Source of the DNA: Arenicola marina
Taxonomy: Eukaryota > Annelida > Polychaeta > Arenicolidae
Length of the DNA stretch: 64,000 nt
Direction: 5' to 3'
Assembly: GCA_964019135.1 (NCBI GenBank)
Contig: OZ025257.1
Location: 26,210,352-26,274,351 of the forward strand
Under the pieces are notes generated by a model. That model saw only the letters and a list, made by a program, of their open reading frames with translations. It had not been told where the DNA came from and ran no database searches. Shown piece after piece: positions 22,391-30,525 of this stretch. Positions within the stretch are counted from its first letter, which is position 1, and each line of letters begins with the position of its first letter. The translations under genes and the position numbers were made by a program.

Positions 22391-25300
22391 TCTTATTATT
22401 ATTACTCTTATTATTATTACTCTTATTATTATTATTATTATTTGTATTATTATTATTATTATTATCATACGTTTTTCACATATACCCACGGGTGTGTTGT
22501 GTTTGGTAACTGCAGGCGCAGGCGCACCGCGTGCTGCACGAGACCGAGGTCAGCAACCCGCTCCTTCCCGCCCTGAGCATCTTCAAGGGCAGCCCCAACA
22601 ACACCGGGGAGCTGAGCGACAGCGTCAGGCCGGGGGTCCCACCCCCCAGGCTGCCCTGGGTGGGACACCCCAACATCCCGACCGTGGTGGAGGACTTCCG
22701 GATGCGGAGTCGGGAGTGTGACGACATGTCCGTGCTGACGTCACTGGAGGCGGCCGGTGACGTCACCCAGCAGACGGAGAAGGTCGCGGGTCTGCGGCGC
22801 GAGTTGGAGCACCGACTGAGCTTCATTAACGCCGGACTGGAGCTGCGCGACCTGGACACGCGACTGAAACTGATGCGCCGACAGAATTACCTCAAGCAAA
22901 TGGAGAGCGACCTCCAGCGGCAAGCCGCGGAGGAGCGGAAGCTGTTGGATCTGGTGCGGCTGCCGCCCACCATACACGAGTCAGCCGCCGAGGAATCGAA
23001 CCAGCAGACCGGTACCAACAACTGGGCGCAACCTACCAATAAACATAAAAATTCCGCCGTCGAATCGGCCCCGTCGGCCGGTAAAGCGCCGAAACCCGCC
23101 GCTAAGCCGAGTCGGTTCGCCACTATACTGGCCCAATTCACACCCGAAACGGCCCACACCACCGCCGCCCACGCCGCCACCGCCGCCCACCCCGCCGCCC
23201 ACACCGCCGCCCACGCCGCCTCCGCCGCCCACGCCGCCTCCGCCACCGGTTCCGCTGGACCGATCAAAGACAACTTGACGCAAAGGCTGAACGCCGGGAA
23301 CCCGGTTCGAAGCAGCATGTTTCTGACAACGGCGAAGGCGGAGGATCTCCCCATTTACAACATGGCACCTAGCGTCCACCTTCAGGAGCCGTCGGCCGGG
23401 GCCAGGGCCGGGGTCAGCCCCCAGGAGCCGGCGGCCGGGGCCAGGTCCGGGGTCGGCTCCCAGCTGTCGCGAGACCCGCCCCCGGATGACGACCCCTCAG
23501 ACGATTACGGTAACTACGAAGAAATCAATGAGTGCCTGATGGACAGAATATCGCCCGCCTACGAGGACATTTCCTTCCCGCCCAGCGCCGCCCCGGGCGG
23601 GGAGCCATGTCGGGCGCCCGGAGAGGGGTCCCCGGGGGGTCAGGAGCCGGCGGACAGGGTTTCGAGGACCCTCATCCGCAGCACGAGCGACAACACGTAC
23701 GTGGCGCCCGCCAGCTACTCCATTGCGGAACAGGAAGGAGACGAGGCGCATGCGCCGGCGACACCCAAGCGGGCTGGGTCCAGCCCCACCGTCAGATCTC
23801 GATTCGAAGGCTGGCCTTACAGGTAATGTTGGCACTTTTACTCTGTCTTGTCGGGCAATTTTGGCTTTAAATGCGCGTGAAACTTATATTATGCTTCTAT
23901 GGTAGGATCCAGGGGCGGATCTAGGAATTTGCAAAGCGGGGGGGTGGTTCTCTCTGAAAACTTGCGACCGTGGCAGGGGGGGGGGTGCTCGACGAACCCG
24001 ACGTTTACAGTGTATGCTGATGTTCCCAAGGGGAGGGGGCGTGCAACCCCCCTAACCCCACCCCCTAGATCCGCCCCTGGGATCCACGTGTGTCGGTATT
24101 TGTTATTTGCATGTATCATTCGATAACGGTATTCACTTTCGAAACGAAGTTTGAAAGGCTGAATGTCGCGTGTCACTACTAGACTTTCATAAGTGTGCTG
24201 CAATAAAATAAAATGCATAATCTTGTTTAATACAAAAAACTTAACGACCGACGATAAAACTTACATAGAAATAGGCTTCGACTTAGGAGGAATCTTCTCT
24301 AGTAATTAACTTTGACCTGCGATATGTATATAGAAAGTAGCTTTGACCTACGATAACACTTATATATAAGCTTTTTGACCTAGGATAAATATAAATCGTT
24401 CACGTTTCTGATCAAGTTAATGCAACCGAAATCGAAATAATATTTTTGCAAATATGATGTAAAACGATATTCCAAACTCGATTATCACATTATCTATGAA
24501 ATCTGTATCACTTGTTCACTTTTTGTGTTCTCTTGTTTCGCTCTTCCACCAGGTGGCACTGCGAGCACTGCACCCTGGTCAACGAACCTGGTACCCGCGT
24601 GTGTCTGGCTTGCGACAAGACCAGTGATCAGCCGGAAGTAGCAGCCGAGGAGCAGGGAACCAGCGTGTGCCAGCAGCGGGAAGACCTGCCGATATACCTG
24701 GCCCAGGTATGTGGATTGTGCAGCAGATGCTTTGTCTCGTTCTCGCGCGGGCTCCCTGGTGTAGCGGTTGGCGCATTCAGCCGCAGATTATAGGTTCGAA
24801 TCCGGACCTTGGCGCCTAATCTGTAGCATGTTTCATGCTTTCGTCTTCCGTCGTCCCGGGAGGTTACCTTTTTAACAGTTTAGCCATTGTGTTTACTAAA
24901 ACGGCTTAAAACACAAATTCATTTCATGTCGCCTCATTCTAGATAAAAACACTGATAAAGGAACTAAATAACCTTGTATGATACATTTATTAGAGACGAC
25001 AATTTATTGATATCGTTATATATTATTGCCACAATACGCAATTAAAATGATGTTCAACAGTGCATCTGCGTATAGAGGGGGATTATATTTTAAGATGCAC
25101 AGAGTAGGGGTTTGAACGTCTCCCGTCTCCCCGCTCTGGGATCGCCTACTCGCTATGCTGCCTTCAGGAGGTTGGTGTCTGGTTTCTCTTCCCACAGGGT
25201 AACGCCCCTGTTCCAAATGGCTCCAATCGGAAGGACGCTCGACCTCAGCCCGAGGACACGCTGACCAACGGCCACTCCACGCTGACGCCGTGCCCCGCCC

Positions 25301-27927
25301 AAAGCCCCCAAGGCAAGGAGCACGCTGAGCTAGGCCGGCAGCTCATTGAGGACCTCAGGGTAAGATAGCTGTGTCGGTCTTGGCGTAAGATGTCTGTTGT
25401 CGGCCTTAGCGTAAGTTGGATATTGTCAGCTCTAGCGTAAGTTGTCTGTTGTCGGCCTTAGCGGGATGTGTATGTTGTCGGCCTTAGCGTAGGTTGTGAG
25501 TTCTCGCCCTTTTGTTTTTGGTATATACTTGTCATGGCGGCAAATACTACTTTATAGACAGCCCGATAAATGAATTTATGGATTGGTACTTTTTGATTGT
25601 CAATCAAAAATGTCTATTAAATATCCAATGAAGATTTACACAACGCGACGTGGCCGTCATGGGATACCATTTGAATGACGCGTAAAGTTATAATCGAAAT
25701 TAGACATTTATGAAAACATGATTCGAAAAGATGACCACAAAAATCGACGGTTCTTGGCGAACAGACAATTATCAAATGAAAAAGTTTTAAGACCGTTTTT
25801 GTACACACGATTAGATCGCCCAGACCGGGTTTCAAACAGGGACTTATTGATCTGCAGTCGAGCGTTCTACCACTCAACCACGGAGGCTCCGTTCCAAAAT
25901 TTACCCCACATTATGATGCAACATTTTCCCCCCATGTTCATGAGGCTCATATACTCAAAAGCCCTAACTTTAGTTTCGCGTTTAGATTTTCTAGTTTAAA
26001 TGATTCATGATTTTTTTATCAATAATAGATAACAGTTTCCAAAAGTTAAAAAGGGAAAAAATTGCATTCAGATAATTTTAATATTATGAGAGTTGTGTAA
26101 TGTTTTATATATATGTTGGGCATGTTGCAGTTGTCTGAGAACACCGGGTTTAATCTGGAGGAGTTTGAGCTGGCGGTGTCCAAGTCACAGCAGGACAAGG
26201 CCGCGGCGAGTCCTGTCGACTGGCTCCTCACCGAGTGGCAAGTCAGGATCGACAAGGTCGTTGCTATGGCAAATGACAAGATCAAGGCCACGCACCCGCA
26301 GGCGAAAATCTCGCGAGACGAAGTCCGCGAGTCACTGGTGATTAACAAGGCAGACGTTGAAGAGGCGGCGAAAAGTTGTATCAACGGATGGACGACGAAG
26401 GTAGGTAGAGGCAAGAAAGGGTGAAAAATATACCTGTTCCGTCTATGATCATTTAAAAACTAGATGTCTGCACGACGTTTAAGGAGCAAATAGTACCATA
26501 TTTTGTATGTCCACGAACTAATCATTCGGGTACCGAGCGTTTAGTCTTGTTGGTGTTTTTTATATTGAATGAAATAACAAAACATCGAAGAACGGTCTAT
26601 CAAGAACACAATGACAGTAAGTATAATGACGTGTAAGTAATAAAATGGTGTCTGCCTACTAAGAAAATGAGAACGAATACGAAGTCTGATATCAGATTCA
26701 ACCCACCAAATTACATCCTTAGCGTCTGTCATTCAGTTGATATTTGTCCTGTCGCCGTTGTCTTTCAGTACGAGGAGCTGATGACTAACTTGTCTCAAAG
26801 CCACGCGCCGGACCCGGACATCGCCAAGCAAGTGGTCTTTGCCCTCAATCGTTGCCATGGCGACATGTCTGAGGCGACCAACCAGCTGTTCCTGGCCCAG
26901 GTGCCCGCGTTGCTGGAGTCCATTCGCCTCGAGGGGGCGTCGCAGAGGGAGGAACTCTTCCAGATTATTGAAAACAAGAACATCGACAGAGAGGTCAGTG
27001 CAAGAATCACATCGTTGGTTCAACCCCCACTTCTGTGTGGGACCGTTTTATCCTGATATAAAATATCTTTTATGAGTATGAAGCTTTTAGGAGACTGCTA
27101 AAAAACACCGTTTTTTTGTATGTTTATTTTTATTATTATTTTATTATTTTTGTTAAAAAAAGTAGTACATTGGCAAATAACATAAACGATCAATGGATTC
27201 ACCAAGTTGTCGCCACTGGAGAATGAGACATAACTCAGTTGGTATACGTAAGTGAAGATTTACAACTTCACGTTCCGCGAACCCATGCATGCCCTCCCCC
27301 CCCCCCCCCCCCCCCCACCTCCCCTCCTCTCCCATACCTCCTCCCTCTTTGGCTCTCTCCGTCCATCCCTCCCCTCCCCTTCCCTCCCCTCCCCTCCCCC
27401 CCTTTCCCTCCCCTCCCCGCCTCCCCTCCCCTCCCCTCTCCTTCCCTCCCCTCCCCTCCCCCCCCACCCCATTCACATCCTCTGGCTGTTGCCTTGACGT
27501 CTTATCCTCTTGTTGCTAACGGGTCCGTCCCTGGCAGAGGAAGATCCGGATGCTGCTGTGCGAATTCGGGATGAAGAGCTGGGGCCGCGCCGACCTGGCC
27601 CTCCGCCTCCTGGAAGAGCCGGACTCGCGGCCCGCCACCGCCACGGTCGGTGACGTCATCGAGGCGGCCCAGAACTGCGGCGACCGCGCCATGTCGCGGC
27701 GCTACCTGAACCAGGAGTGCGCCGTGTGCCTGACGGCCTTCCCGGCCAGCCAGATCTACAGCCTGGGCTGCTGCCAGTGCAAGATCGATGTCCACTGCCT
27801 CAAGCAGCACTTCAGCATCGTCATTCGCGAGAAACACGTCAAGGACTTGAAGTGTCCGAACTGCGCCCTCCCGGACGTCGCCAACCGGGAGCAGTTTGAA
27901 CAGCACGTGGAGTTCCTGCACCTCCTG
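17844..27927 (+). CDS. RNF31: RNF31/HOIP-type E3 ubiquitin ligase, partial (11 exons; 5' and 3' ends missing)
   Basis: HOIP is the catalytic RBR subunit of LUBAC, which builds linear (Met1) ubiquitin chains in NF-kB and cell-death signalling in the cytoplasm. Exons: ~17844-18014, 18548-18700, 19409-19614, 20199-20522, 21659-21785, 22516-23822, 24553-24706, 25198-25359, 26131-26400, 26769-26993, 27538-27927. All introns are GT-AG and phases agree, giving 1,161 codons with no stop. Domain order: PUB (exons 1-3), B-box zinc finger (4), long linker with coiled coil (6), one RanBP2-type NZF (7), UBA region (9-10), start of RBR with RING1 (11). This matches vertebrate HOIP, with a longer linker and one visible NZF where human has two. 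No ATG is in frame before exon 1, which abuts the duplication breakpoint. The IBR, RING2 and linear-chain-determining exons are absent up to 43 kb. It may be a broken gene, a gene with a huge intron, or a misassembly. Confidence 0.88.
18548..18700 (+). CDS. RNF31: RNF31 exon 2: PUB domain
   Basis: 51 codons, phase 0 on both sides, between TTTATTTCAG and GTGAGA. The peptide contains YLRKYGFNLLD and ENWRSISLTNTCFLQKIDVM, the PUB core (W-R-x-I-x-x-x-N-x-x-F). In HOIP the PUB domain docks the PIM motifs of OTULIN and VCP; binding here is inferred from the family. Confidence 0.85.
19409..19614 (+). CDS. RNF31: RNF31 exon 3: end of PUB domain
   Basis: Begins GAIEILGMLGYTE, the conserved last PUB strand and helix (G-x-x-x-L-x-x-x-GY), then FPMEAEP and an ELLLVKMELDAYREGTHPFP helix like that of HOIP. 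Acceptor CAATGTAG, donor CAG|GTAGGC, ending in phase 2 and completed by the next exon. Confidence 0.85.
19875..20150 (+). repeat. SINE-like element in RNF31 intron 3
   Basis: A tRNA-like head (GACGTAGTGGTTGGCGCGCT A-box region at 19879-19898; GGGGGTTCGCACCC B-box-like at about 19956-19969) is followed by a body block at 20012-20075 (CATGTCCTTCTTC...GGGATTACTCC...GGAACATGGCTCC) clearly related to the SINE bodies at 5121 and 5381. It ends near TACGACCCCCATTAAAGGTT. Confidence 0.65.
20199..20522 (+). CDS. RNF31: RNF31 exon 4: Ala/Pro linker and B-box-type zinc finger
   Basis: An Ala-Pro-rich stretch is followed by CVICNEAAVLRCAQC, then CLVCDGRWHGH and a final His, the Cys/His pattern of the HOIP B-box-like zinc finger. 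A Gly run (GGGGGGG) comes next. Acceptor TTGGCATTCAG, donor CA|GTGAGT. A minus-strand ORF across this exon is a shadow. Confidence 0.88.
20523..21658 (+). other. RNF31 intron 4, with short tandem repeats
   Basis: No exon or known TE. Near 21230-21335 a ~31-base unit (GAATGACNTCACGAATT...GGGATTCC) occurs three times. A GCCGATGT...GCCGAGGTTTATTAT-like block at about 21340-21400 recurs at about 21498-21555. Confidence 0.6.
21659..21785 (+). CDS. RNF31: RNF31 exon 5
   Basis: 42 codons (NVRSRVQQFESAVEVDERQS onward), a helical segment in frame with its neighbours and without a named domain. Acceptor TTGCCGCAG is good; donor CCG|GTACGA is weak. Frame continuity into exon 6 supports it. Confidence 0.7.
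21786..22515 (+). other. RNF31 intron 5, with (ATT)n microsatellite
   Basis: AT-rich intron. A TAT/ATT trinucleotide array with CTT interruptions runs from about 22359 to 22465, just before the exon 6 acceptor. Confidence 0.75.
22516..23822 (+). CDS. RNF31: RNF31 exon 6: long linker with coiled coil
   Basis: A 436-codon exon between the B-box and the NZF, far longer than the corresponding HOIP region. It contains a charged helical stretch (GLRRELEHRLSFINAGLELR to about RQAAEERKLLDLV) likely to form a coiled coil, an Ala/His-rich block (HTTAAHAATAAHPAAHTAAH, from an internal GCCGCCCAC repeat at 23154-23245), two similar Q-E-P-x-A-G-A-R segments, and an acidic Tyr-rich stretch (PPPDDDPSDDYGNYEEINE). 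Tyrosines in D-Y-G-N-Y and A-Y-E-D could be phosphorylated. Sequence is very GC-rich. Donor CAG|GTAATG. Confidence 0.78.
23910..24079. mobile_element. MITE with 16-bp perfect terminal inverted repeats
   Basis: Ends are CAGGGGCGGATCTAGG (23910-23925) and its exact reverse complement CCTAGATCCGCCCCTG (24064-24079), 170 bases overall, non-coding, flanked by GGATC on both sides (23905-23909 and 24080-24084), a likely 5-bp target duplication. It lies in RNF31 intron 6. A DNA transposon supplied in trans would have moved it; I cannot fix the superfamily. Confidence 0.85.
24553..24706 (+). CDS. RNF31: RNF31 exon 7: NZF (RanBP2-type) zinc finger
   Basis: Codes WHCEHCTLVNEPGTRVCLAC, the W-x-C-x2-C-x(10)-C-x2-C pattern of an Npl4-type zinc finger, aligning with HOIP NZF1 (WHC..C..LNEP...C.AC). 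In HOIP the NZFs bind NEMO and ubiquitin. No second Cys4 finger appears in exon 8. Acceptor CTTCCACCAG, donor CAG|GTATGT. Confidence 0.9.
24745..24920 (+). repeat. tRNA-like SINE in RNF31 intron 7
   Basis: A-box-like TGGTGTAGCGGTTGGCGC (24754-24771) and B-box GGTTCGAATCC (24793-24803) at tRNA spacing, followed by a non-tRNA tail with a TCGTCCCGGGAGGTTACC string. No anticodon arm I could trust, so a SINE or tRNA pseudogene rather than a gene. Confidence 0.6.
25198..25359 (+). CDS. RNF31: RNF31 exon 8: linker
   Basis: 54 codons, phase 0, low-complexity start and a helical end (KEHAELGRQLIEDLR) that leads into the UBA region like the REEGLQLVSMIREG segment of HOIP. Acceptor TCTTCCCACAG, donor AGG|GTAAGA. 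The donor hexamer is the first member of a tandem array that continues into the intron. Confidence 0.82.
25360..25510 (+). repeat. 26-bp intronic minisatellite that repeats the exon 8 splice donor
   Basis: Five to six tandem units of 25-26 bases starting exactly at the exon 8 donor (unit starts 25360, 25385, 25411, 25437, 25463, 25489). Units begin GTAAGA or GTAAGT and end GGCCTTAGC, so each copy except 25463 (GGGATG) carries a donor-like hexamer. The end of exon 8 (GAGGACCTCAGG) resembles the end of the unit, as if the unit once spanned the exon-intron border. Confidence 0.85.
25700..25895 (-). repeat. tRNA-like SINE, minus strand, in RNF31 intron 8
   Basis: Minus strand shows A-box-like TGGTTGAGTGGTAGAACGC (25867-25885), a tRNA-like arm, then B-box-like GTTTGAAACCCGG (25827-25839) and a tail rich in A/T. 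Direction is opposite to the gene. Confidence 0.55.
26131..26400 (+). CDS. RNF31: RNF31 exon 9: UBA region, first part
   Basis: 90 codons: SENTGFNLEEFELAVSKSQQ, PVDWLLTEWQVRIDKVVAMA, ISRDEVRESLVINKADVEEA and a final SCINGWTTK, aligning with the HOIP segment from SALQYSG to the UBA helix pair (x-N-x-D-x-x-E-A-x-x-x-C). The HOIP UBA binds the UBL of HOIL-1L. Acceptor CATGTTGCAG, donor AAG|GTAGGT. Confidence 0.87.
26769..26993 (+). CDS. RNF31: RNF31 exon 10: UBA region, second part
   Basis: 75 codons, phase 0. Contains ALNRCHGDMSEATNQLFLAQ, matching the HOIP A-L-F-Q-H-G-G-D-V-S-R-A-L-T-E-L stretch, then PALLESIRLEGASQREELFQ. Acceptor GTTGTCTTTCAG, donor GAG|GTCAGT. Confidence 0.87.
27292..27475. 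repeat. C/T-rich polypyrimidine tract in RNF31 intron 10
   Basis: A C-run followed by (CCCTCCCCT)n-like repeats; long ORFs on both strands here are compositional artefacts. It sits about 60 bases before the exon 11 acceptor. Confidence 0.85.
27538..27927 (+). CDS. RNF31: RNF31 exon 11: RBR helical base and RING1
   Basis: 130 codons. Starts with IRMLLCEFGMKSWGRADLAL, close to the HOIP YALPSWGRAELALSLL segment, then VGDVIEAAQNCGDRAMSRRY and RING1: ECAVC, CCQCKIDVHC, KHVKDLKCPNC. The HOIP C-x-C-x2-C-x2-C run reads C-x-C-x2-D-x2-C here (Asp at 27787-27789), though the preceding extra Cys or the His could coordinate zinc instead. Donor CTG|GTGAGT at 27927/27928 is copied many times downstream. 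IBR and RING2 (with the catalytic Cys) are not in the window. Confidence 0.9.
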
Positions 27928-28335
27928 GTGAGTCCTGCACCTCGTGGTGAGTCCTGCCTCTCATGGTGAGCCCTGCACCTCCTTGTGAGTCCTGCACCTC
28001 ATGGTGAGTCATGCACCTCATGGTGAGTCCTGCACCTCACGGTGAGTCATGCACCTCATGGTGAGTCCTGCACCTGATGGTGAGTCCTGCACCTCATGGT
28101 GAGTCCTGCACCTGATGGTGATTCCTGCACCTCATGGTGAGTCCTGCACCTCATGGTGAGTCATGCACCTCATGGTGAGTCCTGCACCTGATGGTGAGTC
28201 CTGCACCTCATGGTGAGTCCTGCACATCATGGTGAGTCCTGAACCGCACGGTAAGTCCTGCACCTCATGGTGAGTCCTGCACCTCATGGTGAGTCCTGCA
28301 CCTGATGGTGAGTCCTGCCTCTCATGGTGAGCCCT
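27915..28335 (+). repeat. 19-bp minisatellite duplicating the exon 11 splice donor
   Basis: About 22 tandem units, consensus CTGCACCTCATGGTGAGTC. The first unit is the last 13 coding bases of exon 11 (CTGCACCTCCTG region) plus GTGAGT, so the array arose by tandem duplication across the exon-intron border and nearly every unit carries a GTGAGT donor. Variants: GTGATT, GTGAGC, GTAAGT. It ends abruptly at 28335/28336 against a 3'-truncated LINE. Confidence 0.93.
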
Positions 28336-30214
28336 GTAGAATGTTTTAGTCTAAATCCGTATTGACTATTATTGAAGAGATTATGTTGCTGGAAGTGTTC
28401 AAGAATTTGATTTGCTAATGCCTTTTCAAATACCTTGGATATTGCTGGTAATAATGATATCGGTCTATAGTTGTTGAATGAAGTTACGTCACCAGTTTTA
28501 TAAACGGGGGTTACTTTGGCTATCTTTAACTTATCAGGAAAAGTCCCAGTTGTGAGTGTTTGATTAATTATCAGCGATAAGGTTCGAGTTAATTCTGGCT
28601 TAATCACTTTGAGAAGTTTAACCGATATGCCGTCATGACCACAGCTGGGTTTGGGTTTCAGCTTATCAATTATATCTCCTATTTCGTTTGGATCGGTTAA
28701 CGTAAATTGCAAGGTATCTGGGCTTGGGTTTTCTAAGTATGCCTTAAACTGGTCACCTGAGTTAGTAAGTTCTTCAGCGAGGTTGGGACCAATGTTAGCA
28801 AAAAAATCATTAAATTTAGTGGCTATGTCTTGCTTATCAGAGATTGTTCTGCCATCTACCTTAAAGATACCTAGGGTATTCCCTTTTGTCTTTTTGCGAT
28901 TTAACACCTCTGTAAGTGCTGTCCAAGTTTGCTTGATATCGCTTTTACATTTAGAAAAAACTGCATGATAGTAATGTCTTTTGGCTTCAGCAATCATGCG
29001 ACGCAATATTCCATTATAAGTTTGTAGGTTTACTTTGAGGGCGTCAAATAAAGGCGATGTTTGTGGGGTTTTCTTTAACCTTTTATATAGCTTATCCTTA
29101 AAGTTGATCGACTTTAGAATCCCACTGGAAATCCAATTTGATTTTTTATGCTTATATTTAGAGAATTTCACTAATTTTGTCGGAAGGCAATTTTCTTTGG
29201 ATGTTCGGACAAGATTTTCAACAATATCATAATTACTGTTTGGATTCGAGCTAACATTTTTATCTAGTCTGTGGTAGATCTCATGTGATTTTATCTCTTC
29301 TCTGAATTTCATTACAGAATCATGGTCGTAGGTTTTGATTATAATCATTTTCGGAACCATTTGTTTAACTTGAGGATGTGGTATACTGATGAAGTACGGC
29401 AGATGGTCCGAGATTGCTTTTACTAGTATACCAGCATTGGCTTGAAGCATGTGTGATGATATTTTACAAAACAGATTGTCAATGAGAGATGCTCTGTGTC
29501 TTGATATGCGTGTTGGCAGCGTAATTCTTGGGAAAAAACTGAGTTGTTATCATATCAAAAAAATCGCTAATGCATTGTTTTTCATGGATCTTAAGGAGAT
29601 CAATATTAAAATCACCGGCTATGACAAACTCCTTGTTGAGCTTCTCTACAGAATTGAGAGCTTGGCTGAATTCTTCAGTAAACTGTTTGTAATTACTAAT
29701 TAATTCACATGGGGGTCTATATATATTTCCAATAATAATATTTTTGTTCCAACAAGAACTAGATATTTCTATAAATAATTCTTCCCACGTTGTTTTATCG
29801 ACAACATTTGCCACAATATTATAATTAAGATCTTCACGTATATATATAATAAGGTCCCCATGCGCAGTGCATGCTTTACCCTGTGATATTGTGGTATAGC
29901 CATTGAGCTTAAAGCGAGATGTATCACAATTCTCCGACAGCCAGCTCTCTTGAATACATGTAACCGAAAAATATTTACCTTTACTTTGCATACTTTCTGT
30001 AAATATTTTAATTTCCTCAAATTTAGCCGAGATAGAGCAACAATTAAGACTTGGTACAGTGAACCGTCCCTTACAAAAGTCTATGAGATTATCGTCTAAG
30101 CAGTATGGAGAGTGCCTAATGAGATCTGGTCCATCGCTGCCTTCTTCATCATTATCAGTCTGGAGAACCGAGCATAGAGAGTTTGGCGTCACGCCGCCAA
30201 ACTGTCTTAGCATG
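28336..30214 (-). pseudogene. LINE ORF2 (endonuclease-RT), 3'-truncated, minus strand
   Basis: Minus-strand non-LTR retrotransposon of jockey/CR1/L2-like look. An APE-type endonuclease is coded by 30214-29479 (IQESWLSENC, IYRPP, VIAGDFNIDL) and, after a frameshift near 29450-29480, SDHLPYFISI. RT follows down to 28336 (GHDGISVKLLK, VTPVYKTGD, NNYRPISLLPAISKVFEKAL, SQYGFR) and stops before the FADD-type catalytic motif. Loss of the 3' end, rather than the usual 5' end, shows a later deletion or a join with the 19-bp minisatellite. Its 5' part continues at 35338 beyond the LTR element. Confidence 0.88.
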
Positions 30215-30415
30215 GGTCATGATTCGGAGCTCAGAGACAACACGTCTTGTAGTCTGCGTGTCATTTATTGGAATGCCGGATAATAGTAGTTCATGTGACA
30301 GTGCGATGGTGCGTAGGAATATACCGGTACTATTTACTGATTGAGGGATGTAAAGCTGCGATAAATAAAGTAGTTCCTAATTATATAAGCATGTAATTAA
30401 ATACATATCATGACA
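30215..30415 (-). repeat. 3' LTR of the gypsy element
   Basis: 201 bases; on the minus strand begins TGTCATGATATG and carries an AATAAA-like signal (CCAATAAATGACACG). Nearly the same as 35137-35337. Confidence 0.9.
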
Positions 30416-30525
30416 TCCCTCTCCTTTAAGCTTAGTTACTACAGTTGAGACTGGTGAGCAACGATCACTCCATCACACTGGGAGTAACAATTAACATACT
30501 GAATTGGAACATTATTTCAAGCAAT

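Noticed and set aside
27925..28335. Regular short repeats that could suggest a CRISPR array
   Set aside because: Units are contiguous without unique spacers, are derived from an exon end, and lie in a eukaryotic intron.
28284..28335. C-terminal extension of the minus-strand LINE RT ORF through the minisatellite
   Set aside because: The RT similarity stops at 28336; the following residues are only the 19-bp repeat read in frame.
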